Part shown: positions 49,901 through 59,719 of the stretch, piece by piece
How positions within the stretch are numbered: the first letter of the stretch is position 1
How the letters are laid out: each line of letters opens with the position of its first letter
Source: Owenia fusiformis
Taxonomy: Eukaryota; Annelida; Polychaeta; Sabellida; Oweniidae
Reading direction: 5' to 3'
Length of the DNA: 64,000 nucleotides
Assembly: GCA_903813345.2 (NCBI GenBank)
Contig: CAIIXF020000002.1
Coordinates: 3,324,001-3,388,000, forward strand
Made by a program: the position numbers and the translations under genes
The notes under the pieces: generated by a model
Seen by the model: only the letters and a program-made list of their open reading frames with translations
What the model was told of the DNA's origin: nothing
Databases searched by the model: none

Positions 49901-52900
49901 AACTGCTAGAAAATGTCATCTGCAAAGTCAGTATGTAAACATTTTCTACAATGTCTGTTTGTTTGAAACATATTGATCATATATATCACCATATATACTT
50001 TTTTGATCTACATGAAGATTTTAGTGTGACAAGATCCTTTTATCCTGGAGTTCCTAATCTCATTGCACTAACAGGAGTTTCTAGGCCCAGCGGGGTATGA
50101 TCCTTATAATCCTTATTTACTGTTGCCTGATGACAAGTTGTTTTATTGGGAGTGTAGTGATTATAATTTGATAATTTATAATAATATTTTGTATTAGGAG
50201 ATGATCATTGCTTAATTACAGTATGGGCGTAACAAAATATCGAGAAATCATGTTTCTTTTAATTTACCATGTCTTTATGTATTTTGACAATGTAGAACAT
50301 TACATCGAACATGTTGATGTGAAAAAGTAAAAATGCTATATCACATAATAAATATCATCAAATTATAATTAATTAGTTATAATCCATTTAATCAATCAAT
50401 TACTACACTGTATACGATATCCCTAAGAGCAGTTACACTTTAGGGGGCGGGTGGGATTTATTAACCTCTCACCCCCTTAGGAACTCTAGGGTAAGGTCCT
50501 CAACTCTAATGATTTTTCTTTTAACAATACTTGTAACATGGATCAAACCTGACCACAATATTTTCAACATCTAATTTCTAAGCTAAAAAGTCATACATTC
50601 AAAAAGATAGACATCCAAGCAATATCTGAAATTGTAAAGGAGGACGGAAAGTATCGCAACAGATTTAGGACAGTCACATGTTGGATTTTTGCTATTTTCT
50701 GAGGATTTGAGGAGGTGCATATGTTAGGCCAATGTATTTCCTCCAGGAAAAGCACTCGTAGAGATGATAAAATAATTTCTATTTGAGACAGGGTGCAAAC
50801 AACCCACCCACATGCATCAATATGTTGTGTTTTGACACACAGTTAAACTCTTTAAAGAAATAATGCATTCCATCAGGGGTTTAAAAGATATCAAATATGG
50901 GTGACCAAAATTAAGCTGAAAGTAATGGAGCACATGAGTTTTCCCTATGGGAAAATAACAGGAAAATATTGTTTTCTGCTTTATCTAAAAGAAATTTATT
51001 ATTCCTTTTTATGGGTTAACTTTGTCTCAAAACGCAACATATTGATGCAACAAAAATTGAAAAAGCAGGGGTAAAAGGGCTTGAAAATCAGGACAACATT
51101 TCCGAAAAAACATGTGGCTTGATTGTTTGCACATTCGCTGTCTCAAAGTCCAAACTATTTTATCTTTCTTTTCCCGTAGGTAATGCAATGGCCTATCATA
51201 TGCACCTGCTTAAATCCTCAGGAAACAGACAAAATCTAACATATGACTGTCTGTTGCGATACTTTCCTTGCTCCTTTGAGACCTGATGTTTCTCAATTTT
51301 TCAAACATTGCACTTGTTAAAATTCTTAAACTTCCTTAAAATTCATCTTCGGTATGTTTTACTTCTTAGTTTCACACTCTAAAAATATATGTTTCATCAT
51401 AGAGGTATGGATGATTTTGGACTTGTTTAAAATATTTAACTTCCTTAAAACCCATTTAAATTATGTTCTACATCTTTACTTCCATACTACAAACCATAAA
51501 TATCACCAAAGAGGGATGGATTTAGAAACTATAGGGGTCAGCCATGGCTATACCTGGAATTCGTAAATTTGAAACCTTATATTTACAATTTTTCAAATTT
51601 TGGACTTGTTTAAAATCTTTAACTTCCTTAAAACCCATCTAAATTATGTTTTACATCTTAGTTCCACACTATAAAACCATAAATATCATCATAGAGGGAT
51701 GGATCTAGAAACTATAGGGGTCAGCCATGGCTATACCTGGAATTCGTAAATTTGAAACCTTATATTTACAATTTTTCAAATTTTGGACTTGTTTAAAACC
51801 TTTAACTTCCTTAAAACCCATCTTAATTATGTTTAACATCTTAGTTCCACACTATAAAACCATAAATATCATTATAGAGGGATGGATCTAGAAACTATAG
51901 GGGTCAGCCATGGCTATACCTGGAATTCGTAAATTTGAAACCTTATATTTACAATTTTTCAAATTTTGGACTTGTTTAAAACCTTTAACTTCCTTAAAAC
52001 CCATCTAAATTATGTTTTACATCTTAGTTTTACACTATAAAATCATAAATATGATTATAGAGGGATGGATCTAGAAATTATAAGGGTCAGCTATAGTCAT
52101 ACACAAAATCCAGCTGTCAAAAATGTCAAATTTTTCGAAAATTCAACAATTTTTTTCTCAGCTCCTACCTCTTCCATGGCTTTGCATCTTTCAGGGTTAC
52201 TAACCCTGCTATTGGGCACTTCACATGAATTTTTTCAACCTCTTACAGTGTCTAATCGAAAAGTTAGAATCAAAATAGTAAGAAAATGAGTCACGAATTT
52301 GCCCCCTGGGGTACATACTTTGTACTAATTTTCAAATTCTTTAGGAGTTATCAGCATCAATTATACTGCAAGTGTTTCATATATATAATATCTATGTATG
52401 TCACTTACAAACATCAAAATATCTAAGGTTATTTAGTGTGAACAATTTTTTCCCCAGGGTAGGGTGTTTTTGGGGGGTGGGGGGCTAACTCCTCAAAAAA
52501 AAGAACTTCCTACCACTCTGTGAAGCTATCACCTAGGTGGAAGTTTCATCCAAGACCCTCCCCTAACTGAAAATGCTGCCAAACCAACTATACACCATTT
52601 ATTGAGAATTTTCCTCCCCGCCCCTAGAGTAGTAATAATGCTTACCAAAGCTTATCAAAGCGTGATTTTAAGTGCAACAAAGCCTGGTCGAAGCGGGATC
52701 ATAGCGTGAGGAACCGTAACAAGTCGGGAAACCAGAGCGTATCAGAGCTTTTCAGAGCGTAACATTACTTAGGAGATCGTGATATTTTTGGAAAAGTAAA
52801 CATGATGACAGCGCTTTGCTCGCCGATTTAAAGTGTGGCATTCGCCGTTGGTCTGATAAATCAATTTTATCAATTCTGATAGTAACAACCCAATCACAGT

Positions 52901-55104
52901 TGTCGTAAAGAGGCCATGCGTCGACCGCAGATCAATTAAATCAGTGAATTTCTGCGGCGAGCCCAGAAAATACTACGCTCGCCTTACGGTCTCCCTGCGG
53001 CCACCGTTGGACCTTTCTGCGGTCTGGCAACATCCTGTTGATAACACCCCAGTCATATTTGTCGTACAGAGGCCGTGCGACAACCGCAGATCAATTAAAT
53101 CAGTGAATTTCTGCGGCGAGGGAAGAAAAACTACGCTCGCCTTGCCGTCGCATGGTACCCGTAGAAATCATAACTCGGATTTATAATATTTGTTCATTTC
53201 TGCGGTCCCCGTAGAAATCAACAGGCCGTTGCCAGACAGCAGAAAGGTTTAACGTCAGCTTTGCCGTTGACTTGCGTCAGCTGTAGGTTTGAGGCGTATT
53301 GTACCTTTAGAAACAGTTTTTATGTCAGTTTTCGTTCATATATTTGCTGCAAACACAACACAATACGTATACTGTTTGATGTAAGGTAACTGATACCACA
53401 GCAACATAAATTACACTTGCACTTTTTATTCGATACTATATCCTTACACTACAAACAGAATTTATAAATTGTACTGCTGATGTAGATAAAATAAAAAGAA
53501 GAATTAACGTTAAAATCAATAGAAGTTCAAAAACTCGCCGTGCGGCTGCCGTAGGAAATGTGACTGCAAAAGCATCTGACCGCAGAAATTCCACGGCGAG
53601 CGGAGAAATGTTACTGACCGCAGAAATGATAGACGGCACGGTCGTCGCGGGAAATGTGACTGGGGTGTTACTATGGGGACCGCAGAAATGAACAAATATT
53701 ATAACTCCGAGTTATAATATCTATGGCTACCCTGAGGCCTGTAAAAAATGGATACGCCGTTTTGAGACCACAAGGCGAGCGTAGTTTTTTACGCTCACCG
53801 CTGCAATTCACTGATTTAATTGATCTGCGGTCGACGCACGGTCTCCATACGACAAATGTGACTGGGGTGTATCTTGAATAAGTATTTGCAATATAGAATA
53901 TGTTAAATAGCTAGGCTTGCAAACATATGGATTATTGTTAAGCCTGTGTTTCGATCGTCCACTCACAACTATCGAAGCCAAACTTTGGATTAGCCTATTT
54001 ATAATCCCCAAGTACGGACACGTGCACATTCTATTATTGAAATATTCTGTAGAAAAACACGGCCCTTTATGTAATTGTCACTGTCAACAATTTATGCGAG
54101 AATTATTTAAATATATTTTTTAAATATGAATTTTAGTGCAATTACTTTATGTTCCTTTCTAGCAATTCTTGAGAATGGAATAAAATATCTTTCCGAACCT
54201 TGTTGGTACAAAATAGCATATACAACATTTTCTTAGACCATTAAATTTTATAGTTATACAAATGAAATTTGGTTAATTTAATGTTCAAAATTACACTTGG
54301 TAAAAAAGTAATAAAAAATAGAATAAATGTTTGATAAGTTGCATTAAGAGAGAAACGTAGAGAATATTTTTTCCAGTATAGTAGACAGATATTTCTTGTA
54401 TTATAGCGGAAAAAATATAATACGTCTTTTTAAGAATTATTTTTGATTCAATAATATCATTCGTGTATTATTTAATAAAGGGAACATCATATAAAAAAAA
54501 TATATAAAATTAGTCTTTTATTTCATTCACAAGATACTTTTTTAAATCAACCAAACTTTCCTTCCGAACAATATTGAGAGACCCCAACGCATTGTGTATA
54601 TGTCGTTTTGTTCCAATGAGGTTCGGATAGATGTTTCATTTCATTCCGAACATATGATAGTAAGAACAAAAGAAGTGTCTGATGTGTTTTTTAAGAAAAT
54701 TAGAGAAAACTAAACATATATTTCTCGAATTAAACTGTAAGCATTCGAAAAGATGATCACTAGATTGACGACATGTGTTCACCTCAGTTCGCCATATAGA
54801 TACCAATCCTTTCAGTAATTAAAACATCTGTTTTCAGAATATTTTGCAGAATGTAAAACAGACACTTTAGGCACTGGATATCAGGGGAAGCTATCCGTTT
54901 CTAGGTCTTGGAAAGATTGTCAGAGATGGGATTCTCAGAGCCCGAACAATCACAGCAGTAATTATGATCCCAGTAAATTCCCTGACGACAGCCTAAAAGA
55001 TGCTAAAAATTATTGCCGTAACCCTGATAATAAACCCCAAGGTCCTTGGTGTAATACGAAAGATAGTAACAGCAGCTGGGAATATTGTTATGTACAACAG
55101 TGTG
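40978..55104 (+). CDS. Secreted multi-kringle protein, 3' end outside window
   Basis: Three coding exons: 40978-41041, 44466-44714, 54850-55104. Exon 1 encodes a signal peptide (MKAVFQLMFYIFVLAETITA) and ends in phase 1. Exons 2 and 3 each hold one complete kringle and are phase 1-1, the symmetry seen in shuffled extracellular modules. Kringle 1 has six cysteines in family positions, with TCQRWD, NYCRNPD and GPWC, ending YCDIPYC. Kringle 2 repeats this with DCQRWD, NYCRNPDN and GPWC, ending YCYVQQC. Kringles are disulfide-bonded protein- or lysine-binding modules of secreted or surface proteins (plasminogen, HGF, ROR). The partner is unknown here. The donor at 55105 (GTGAGT) shows that the gene goes on. 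No catalytic domain is seen in the window, so the family cannot be named. The exon 1 to exon 2 link rests on phase, spacing and the signal peptide. Confidence 0.75.
42141..42517 (+). repeat. 189-bp direct tandem duplication in kringle-gene intron 1
   Basis: Two nearly identical units start ACGGAATATAAGATTACTGA at 42141 and 42330. They differ by very few bases, for instance AAGAGTTTATATTGGAG against AAGCGTTTATATTTGAG. This is a recent duplication. Confidence 0.92.
42984..43084. repeat. Hairpin with 24-bp arms
   Basis: ATGACCTGAATCGATTGCAA+ACTT is mirrored exactly at 43061-43084, with a loop of about 53 bases. It lies in kringle-gene intron 1. Confidence 0.8.
43812..43846. repeat. Short perfect palindrome
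   Basis: AATGGGAGTGTTCAC mirrored around ACCTG; arms of 15 bp, loop of 5. Intronic, function unknown. Confidence 0.8.
44911..45505. mobile_element. Inverted-repeat element, 595 bp, with a 95-codon frame
   Basis: Ends TACAGGGTGTCAAATTGTGT and (reverse) TACAGGGTGTCAAATGGCGT; arms of about 50 bp also share CACAGCATAAACTAGG. TA is at both borders. On the - strand a 95-codon frame (45412-45125, MLDKKIKMTKVRYC...) fills half of the inside. I do not recognise it. It may be a captured exon or chance. Confidence 0.68.
46171..46329 (+). pseudogene. Promoter and first-exon remnant inside element C
   Basis: CCAAT at 46171 and TATATAA at 46179-46185; ATG at 46231 opens a 32-codon frame (MMAEQQDPEIQDGPEHDLSE...) ending at TGA 46327-46329. 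The same cassette is inverted at 46890-46965: TATAAA, GATCCATAAAAC, TTGCATCT, GATGGCAGAACAA. Such an ordered CCAAT-TATA-ATG unit looks like the 5' end of the parent transposon's gene. The protein is not recognised. Confidence 0.45.
46790..46835. repeat. 46-bp palindrome, head-to-head element ends
   Basis: CGCCGTTGGTGTGAACGTAG+CT mirrored with a 2-base loop (AA). The arm is the terminal motif of element C, so two element ends abut here. Confidence 0.85.
48446..48948. mobile_element. Tc1/mariner-like MITE, about 500 bp, nested
   Basis: Left end TA|CAGTAAAATCTCTCTAAT; right end (reverse) CAGTGAAACCTGTATATCCC. Words GTGTTCAGATT and ATTCAGATT recur inside. It lies in the centre of the 5.5 kb foldback. 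Confidence 0.6.
48950..50035. other. Centre of the foldback element, no feature seen
   Basis: AT-rich, without long frames, tandem repeats or inverted ends that I could find. Confidence 0.5.
50038..50496. mobile_element. MITE of about 460 bp, nested
   Basis: Ends TTATCCTGGAGTTCCTAA and (reverse) TTACCCTAGAGTTCCTAA. Non-coding. Confidence 0.6.
50638..51274. mobile_element. Inverted-repeat element of about 640 bp, nested
   Basis: Left GGAGGACGGAAAGTATCGCA and right (reverse) GGAGCAAGGAAAGTATCGCA; the arms go on with ACAGTCA-ATGTT-GATTTT, TGAGGATTT and GGTGCATATG. The inside (50905-51165) has a partner at 41690-41960 in kringle-gene intron 1, where one half is flipped. Confidence 0.7.
52628..52860. 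mobile_element. Element C, right part
   Basis: Mirror of 45948-46033 (GCCTGGTCGAAGCGGGAT, CAAAGCGTGATTTTAAG), then AAGCG-type short repeats, then GCGCTTTGCTCGCCGATTTA and GCATTCGCCGTTGGT. It completes the element split by the foldback. Confidence 0.6.
52884..53870. mobile_element. Inverted-repeat element D, about 990 bp
   Basis: Left end ACAACCCAATCACAGTTGTC, right end (reverse) ACACCCCAGTCACATTTGTC. The arms of about 80 bp continue with CGACCGCAGATCAATTAAAT and CAGTGAATT. The left arm has a second copy at about 53043-53125, and TTTCTGCGGTC/GACCGCAGAAAT words are scattered through it. ORFs here are short and show no motif. Confidence 0.75.
53871..54849. other. Kringle-gene intron, no feature seen
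   Basis: AT-rich intron up to the acceptor ATTTTGCAG of the second kringle exon. A stretch near 54330-54490 (AGAGGGAAA-like, ATTTCTTGTATTATAGCGGA, ATAATATCATTCGTGTATTA) is a diverged match to the left arm of element A (28050-28185). Confidence 0.55.
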
Positions 55105-57543
55105 GTGAGTTTAACTTTTATGGAATATAATGTGAATATATTGGCCAGCTTATTTATCATGTTACACCAATTCCCTATGATCCCTATGAAATTTATCAAT
55201 TGCAAAAGTAAAAATCGATCAGTATTCTTCTAAATATATGACAATTACTGTGATGGGGTAAACTAAAAATGAGTGATGTTCAGACTTTTTAATGGCTTAA
55301 AACGACTTTAATGTATTTTTTGATTGACAATTGTACTAACCCCCCTATCACACCAAACTAGTTCTTACCCGTTCTTGCCAGTCCTACGAAAACGTCGTTA
55401 AACGGGCTCAATCTGGCTGCGATCGGGAAATATCTCTAAAATAATTAGCTACTTCGTTCATAAACAGTCTTCAATACGTCCATCTCATTCGCAGTTCGTT
55501 CATGTCGTACCACGATCGGTGTGCAACGTCGTATAACGCGTCCCTTAGTCTAAAAGGTCATCATGACCTGATTACAAAACGGTATGGTCGCCATCGAATT
55601 TTGAACCGAGTCAAAATTCTAAAATCACCTTCCCGTCTGAAAACGTTCATGAAGTTCGTAAATAGACCTTAGGATGTTGCAGCTACGTTCATTCCGTTCG
55701 CACACAGTTTAAAACCAGTTTTGAAGAACGCAGTGGCAACTTGTTTGGTGTGATAGCTATATTTTTGCTAACTCGTTCATAAGCAGTCTTTAATACGTTC
55801 TTAGTCAGTTTAAACCCGTTTGCAATTAGTTCTACCTCGTTCTCAATACGTCCTCAGACACTTCAACTCGTTGTAAAAACGTCCCTAGTAGGATTGAAGT
55901 ACGACGGTTCCATATAGTTGCATATATCATTGCAGAGTGTATATCTTTACTGAACTATTTTCCACTTATACGCCTTAAAGTCGGAATCAAACCTACTATA
56001 TGCGTTGAAAATAAATAAAAACAGACTATATCAAACTATACTTGACTTATTCTTCTCTTATTCTACCTCAAAACAAACTATACTCGTCTTATACGCGATA
56101 TTACGTAACAGCTTCAGTTCCCGAGTTTGTTGTTTTAACAGATTAAAAGCAAAGTCCAGCATTGATGTATTTTGTTTTCAATGCTAATTAATTCGCTTGT
56201 TCAGATTAATCTGGTCATTTCTATAACTGAGGGTTCTAATTTCCATCAAAAAGTTATTTATAAATTGAGCTTTTTACTTTTACTAAATTGGACAATGACA
56301 GTCGAATTAGAATTAACACCCTGTTAAATTTTGGATTCATTTAATTAAGTCTGTGGAAAGTTACATTTTTCAATTCACTTGGTATTGAAGTAAAACTAAT
56401 ATAGAATAAAATGTTTAATATAGTTGCAATAAGAGGGAATCGTATAATTTTTCCTGTATGGTAGCCAGTTATTTCCCGTATTACAGCGGAATAAGATATA
56501 ATAACTATTTTTAAAAATTAATTTTTCTTAAGTAATATTATTTGTGTATTATTTGAAGGGAACAACATATAATGCCTTATAATATAGAATAATATTCTAG
56601 TCAGGAGCAAATAATATCTTGGCATTTGCAATCAAAACCGGATTATATGCGTTTATTTTTGAGCCGTTAATCCCAAAGTATTCCATTCCTATGAAATGAG
56701 TTTCATTCACACTAATTAATCCGTTTGTTAGGATTAATTTCTACAGCTGATGGTTCTTATTTCTCAAAAAATTATTTGCAAATTAAGTTTTTACATATTT
56801 ATTTGATTGTATAATGTCCCTCGAGTTATGATTAAGATTGTGTTAAATTTGGGATTCAATCGATAAATCCATTGGAAAGTTAATTTTTTATTCTTAATTA
56901 ACGAGTTTTCCTCACATTTTTACTCTATTGTTTCTTTGTCACATCAGGTTTTTAACAAACAACATTTAAATCCCCCTCTTACACAGGTACGAACAACCAC
57001 CTGTACTATTCACTTTGCCAACCAAAAACAGTCATGACACGGAACTGCTCAATATTCAATTAATATATTACGCATTTTATACAAGCCCGTACCTAAGGAC
57101 CCCCTTCCCCTGGCCAACAATTCTTTGAAGAAATGCAGTTTTTCACCATTCACATACATGTATTGACATGTCAGAGCAATGTAATTAGTAAAACTTTAAT
57201 CCATAAGTATTCAATTTCTATGAATTGAGTTTTGTTCACCCTGATAAATAATCTGTTTGTTAGAGTTAATGGATTAATTTCTACAGCCTATGGCTCTAAT
57301 TTCCACAAAAATACAAATTAAGTTTTTCATATTTATTTGATTGTATAGTGTACCCCGTGCTATGATTAACATTGTGTTAAAATTTGGATTCAATCGATTA
57401 ACTCATTGGGAAGAAATTTCTTGATTTTTAATAATGGGGTTTCCTCACAATTTAACTCCATTGTTTCTCTCTAACATTTAACTCCATTGTTTCTCTCTAA
57501 CATTAAGCTTAATACAACAAACAACATTTAAAACCCTCTCTTA

Positions 57544-57683
57544 TGCCTGGGTCACATAGGCTCCGATCAATCGGCCGGCGCCCGGCCGATTGAGTGTTTT
57601 GTTCAATATTGTATTCAATTTTGAACAAAATACTCAATCGGCCGGGCGCCGTCGTGAAAATCAGAGCAAATGTGACCAAGGCA
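57544..57683. mobile_element. 140-bp PIF/Harbinger MITE with TTA target duplication
   Basis: Ends TGCCTGGGTCACAT and (reverse) TGCCTTGGTCACAT; a GC-rich inner hairpin (CGGCCGGCGCCCGGCCGATT). TTA flanks it on both sides (57541-57543 and 57684-57686). The other element A copy has the empty site (CTCTTACACAG near 29155), which proves insertion and fixes the borders. Confidence 0.93.
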
Positions 57684-58772
57684 TTACACAGACACAAACA
57701 AACACCACTATTCACATCGCAAACCACACAAAACGTTTATAACACAATATTGCAAAAATATTCAGCTCAATACATTACGCATTTGATACAGGTCTGTGGC
57801 CATGGGGGAGGGTCGTTGGGTTCATGTGAATCCCTCACCCCCTTGCCAAGATTCTTTTAAAATCATACAGTTTTCACCAATCTGAGCACTGTCAAGTGAT
57901 TTTTGGCCAACATTATCAATTTTGACCCCCTTGGTACGTTTTGAAAAGTGTCCCCCTGAGCTCAAACTTATTACGTGCCTTAAATATACCAGAAATATTG
58001 CTCAGATTTCATCTGACAAATCACTTATAATAAATTAGGAAATAACATGCATTATGTAAATGATACAAGTAGTATTAAGCCATATTAAAACAAGTTAAAA
58101 CTTGTATTCTTTCACATTTCACAATTCATGTGTTTTCTGTTATCCATATGATAACTGAGATAAACACCCGTGATAAACAACAGAGATTAGCCCGTGCAAT
58201 ACAATTGTTTCTATTAGAATTGGACCATTTCTGTTTATAACAGCTGGTTTTATTAATCATTCTTTGTTTTCCGTTTCAATATAGACATATACAAATGGTG
58301 CAAGATTTGGTATGTTTAGTTGATAATGTAATAATGCAAATGAAGAAACGGGCGCATTTTACATTTATTGCAAATGTTTCATCTGACAAATTGATGATTA
58401 TGTTTTGAGCAAATTGGTGCATGGAAGAACAAACTGATGCAAATAACATACAGTATGGACATACAGCTATGTCAGAGCAATATGATAAGTAAGACTTTAA
58501 TCCCTAATTATTTAATTTCTATAAAATGAGTTTCGTTAACACTGATAGCTAATCTGTTTGTTAGAGTCAATGGATTAATTTCTTACAGCCAACGATTCTA
58601 AGTTCCACATACAATAATTTGCAAATTAAGTTTTTTATATTTATTTGATTGTATATTATCCCCAATGTTATGATTAACATTGTGTTAAAATTTGGATTCA
58701 ATCGATCAATTCATTGGAAAAATATTTTTTTAATTCTTAATTAATAAGTTTTCCTCACATGTTTACTCTATT

Positions 58773-59170
58773 TATTTATTTATTTTTATTTAGACATATG
58801 CTTTTAGAACAGCAGCACCCTAACATTTAAATGCTAGGTGCGTCTACATATATATAAAATCACATACTATTAAACATTTAAATAGAAATTGCTAAAATCA
58901 TACAGTTCTTGGTTTAAAAATTTTGACTAAAAACTGCTTGACAATTTTGTCAAGACTAGAATTAATATCATGCCCCCATTCCACATTATCACCAAGCATG
59001 GTCGTTAACTTTTGATCATTACTTGATGCAAGCAGTGTTGCACAAAGATCACTAGAGGCATATGTATTAACATTACTATAAAAAACAGATCTTTCCTTGG
59101 TAAAAAAGGGACACAATAATAATCTATGATGCATTGTATCTTTCACTTCAAGTGTGCACAATTTACATTG
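58773..59170 (-). mobile_element. 5'-truncated LINE fragment with 10-bp target duplication
   Basis: On the - strand the insert opens in the C-terminal end of a reverse transcriptase ORF (59170 to 58898): QCKLCTLEVKDTMHHRLLLC is the CCHC motif found near the end of many LINE proteins. The protein stops at 58898-58900. A short 3' UTR then ends in an ATAAATAAATAAATA-type tail at 58773. The direct duplication TTACTCTATT is at 58763-58772 and 59171-59180. Copy 1 of element A has the empty site near 30235. The LINE clade is not determined. Confidence 0.9.
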
Positions 59171-59719
59171 TTACTCTATTGTTTCTCTGTCACATCAAGG
59201 TTACAATAAACGACATTTAAATTATATTACACAGGCACAACCACCTGTATTCACTTTGTCAGCCACAAATAACAGTCTTGACACAGAAATGCTCATTATT
59301 CAGCTAAATACATTACGCATTTTATACAGGCCCGTACCTAGCGACCCCCTCCCCTTGACCAACAATTCTTTCAAAATCATGCAGTTTTTCACCATCTCGT
59401 ATATGTATTGACATGTCAGAGCAATATAAATACAACTTTAATCCCCAAGTATTTAATTTCTATGACATGAGTTTTGTTCACTGATAACTAATCCGTTTGT
59501 TATGAGTTAAAGGATTAATATCTACAGCCGATGGTTCTGATTTCCACAGAAAAATAATTTGCAAATTAAGTTTTTCTAATTTATTGGATTCTTTAGTGTC
59601 CCTCTTGCTATGATTAATATTGTGTTAAAATTTGGAATTAATCAATTAACTCATTGAAAAGTTTTTTTGATTTTTAATGAATGACTTTTCTTCACCTTTA
59701 ATCCACAGTTATTACCCAA

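Larger units (their letters stand above)
47075..52624. mobile_element. 5.5 kb foldback element with long inverted arms of 183-bp repeats
   Basis: Ends GGGGCGAGGAGGAAAATTCT and (reverse) GGGGCGGGGAGGAAAATTCT. The arms run about 47075-48300 and 51295-52624. After some 500 bp the arms become tandem repeats of about 183 bp (words TATAGCCATGGCTGACCCCT, AACAAGTCCAAAATTTGAAA, GTAAAACA-AATTTAGATGGG). In the right arm they sit at about 51537, 51719 and 51903. The 3 kb centre holds three smaller MITEs and no protein-coding gene. It is inserted in element C, inside kringle-gene intron 2. Confidence 0.8.

Noticed and set aside
57594-57860. 88-codon + strand frame
   Set aside because: It starts inside the 140-bp MITE and runs into element A sequence; copy 1 shows it is created by the insertion.
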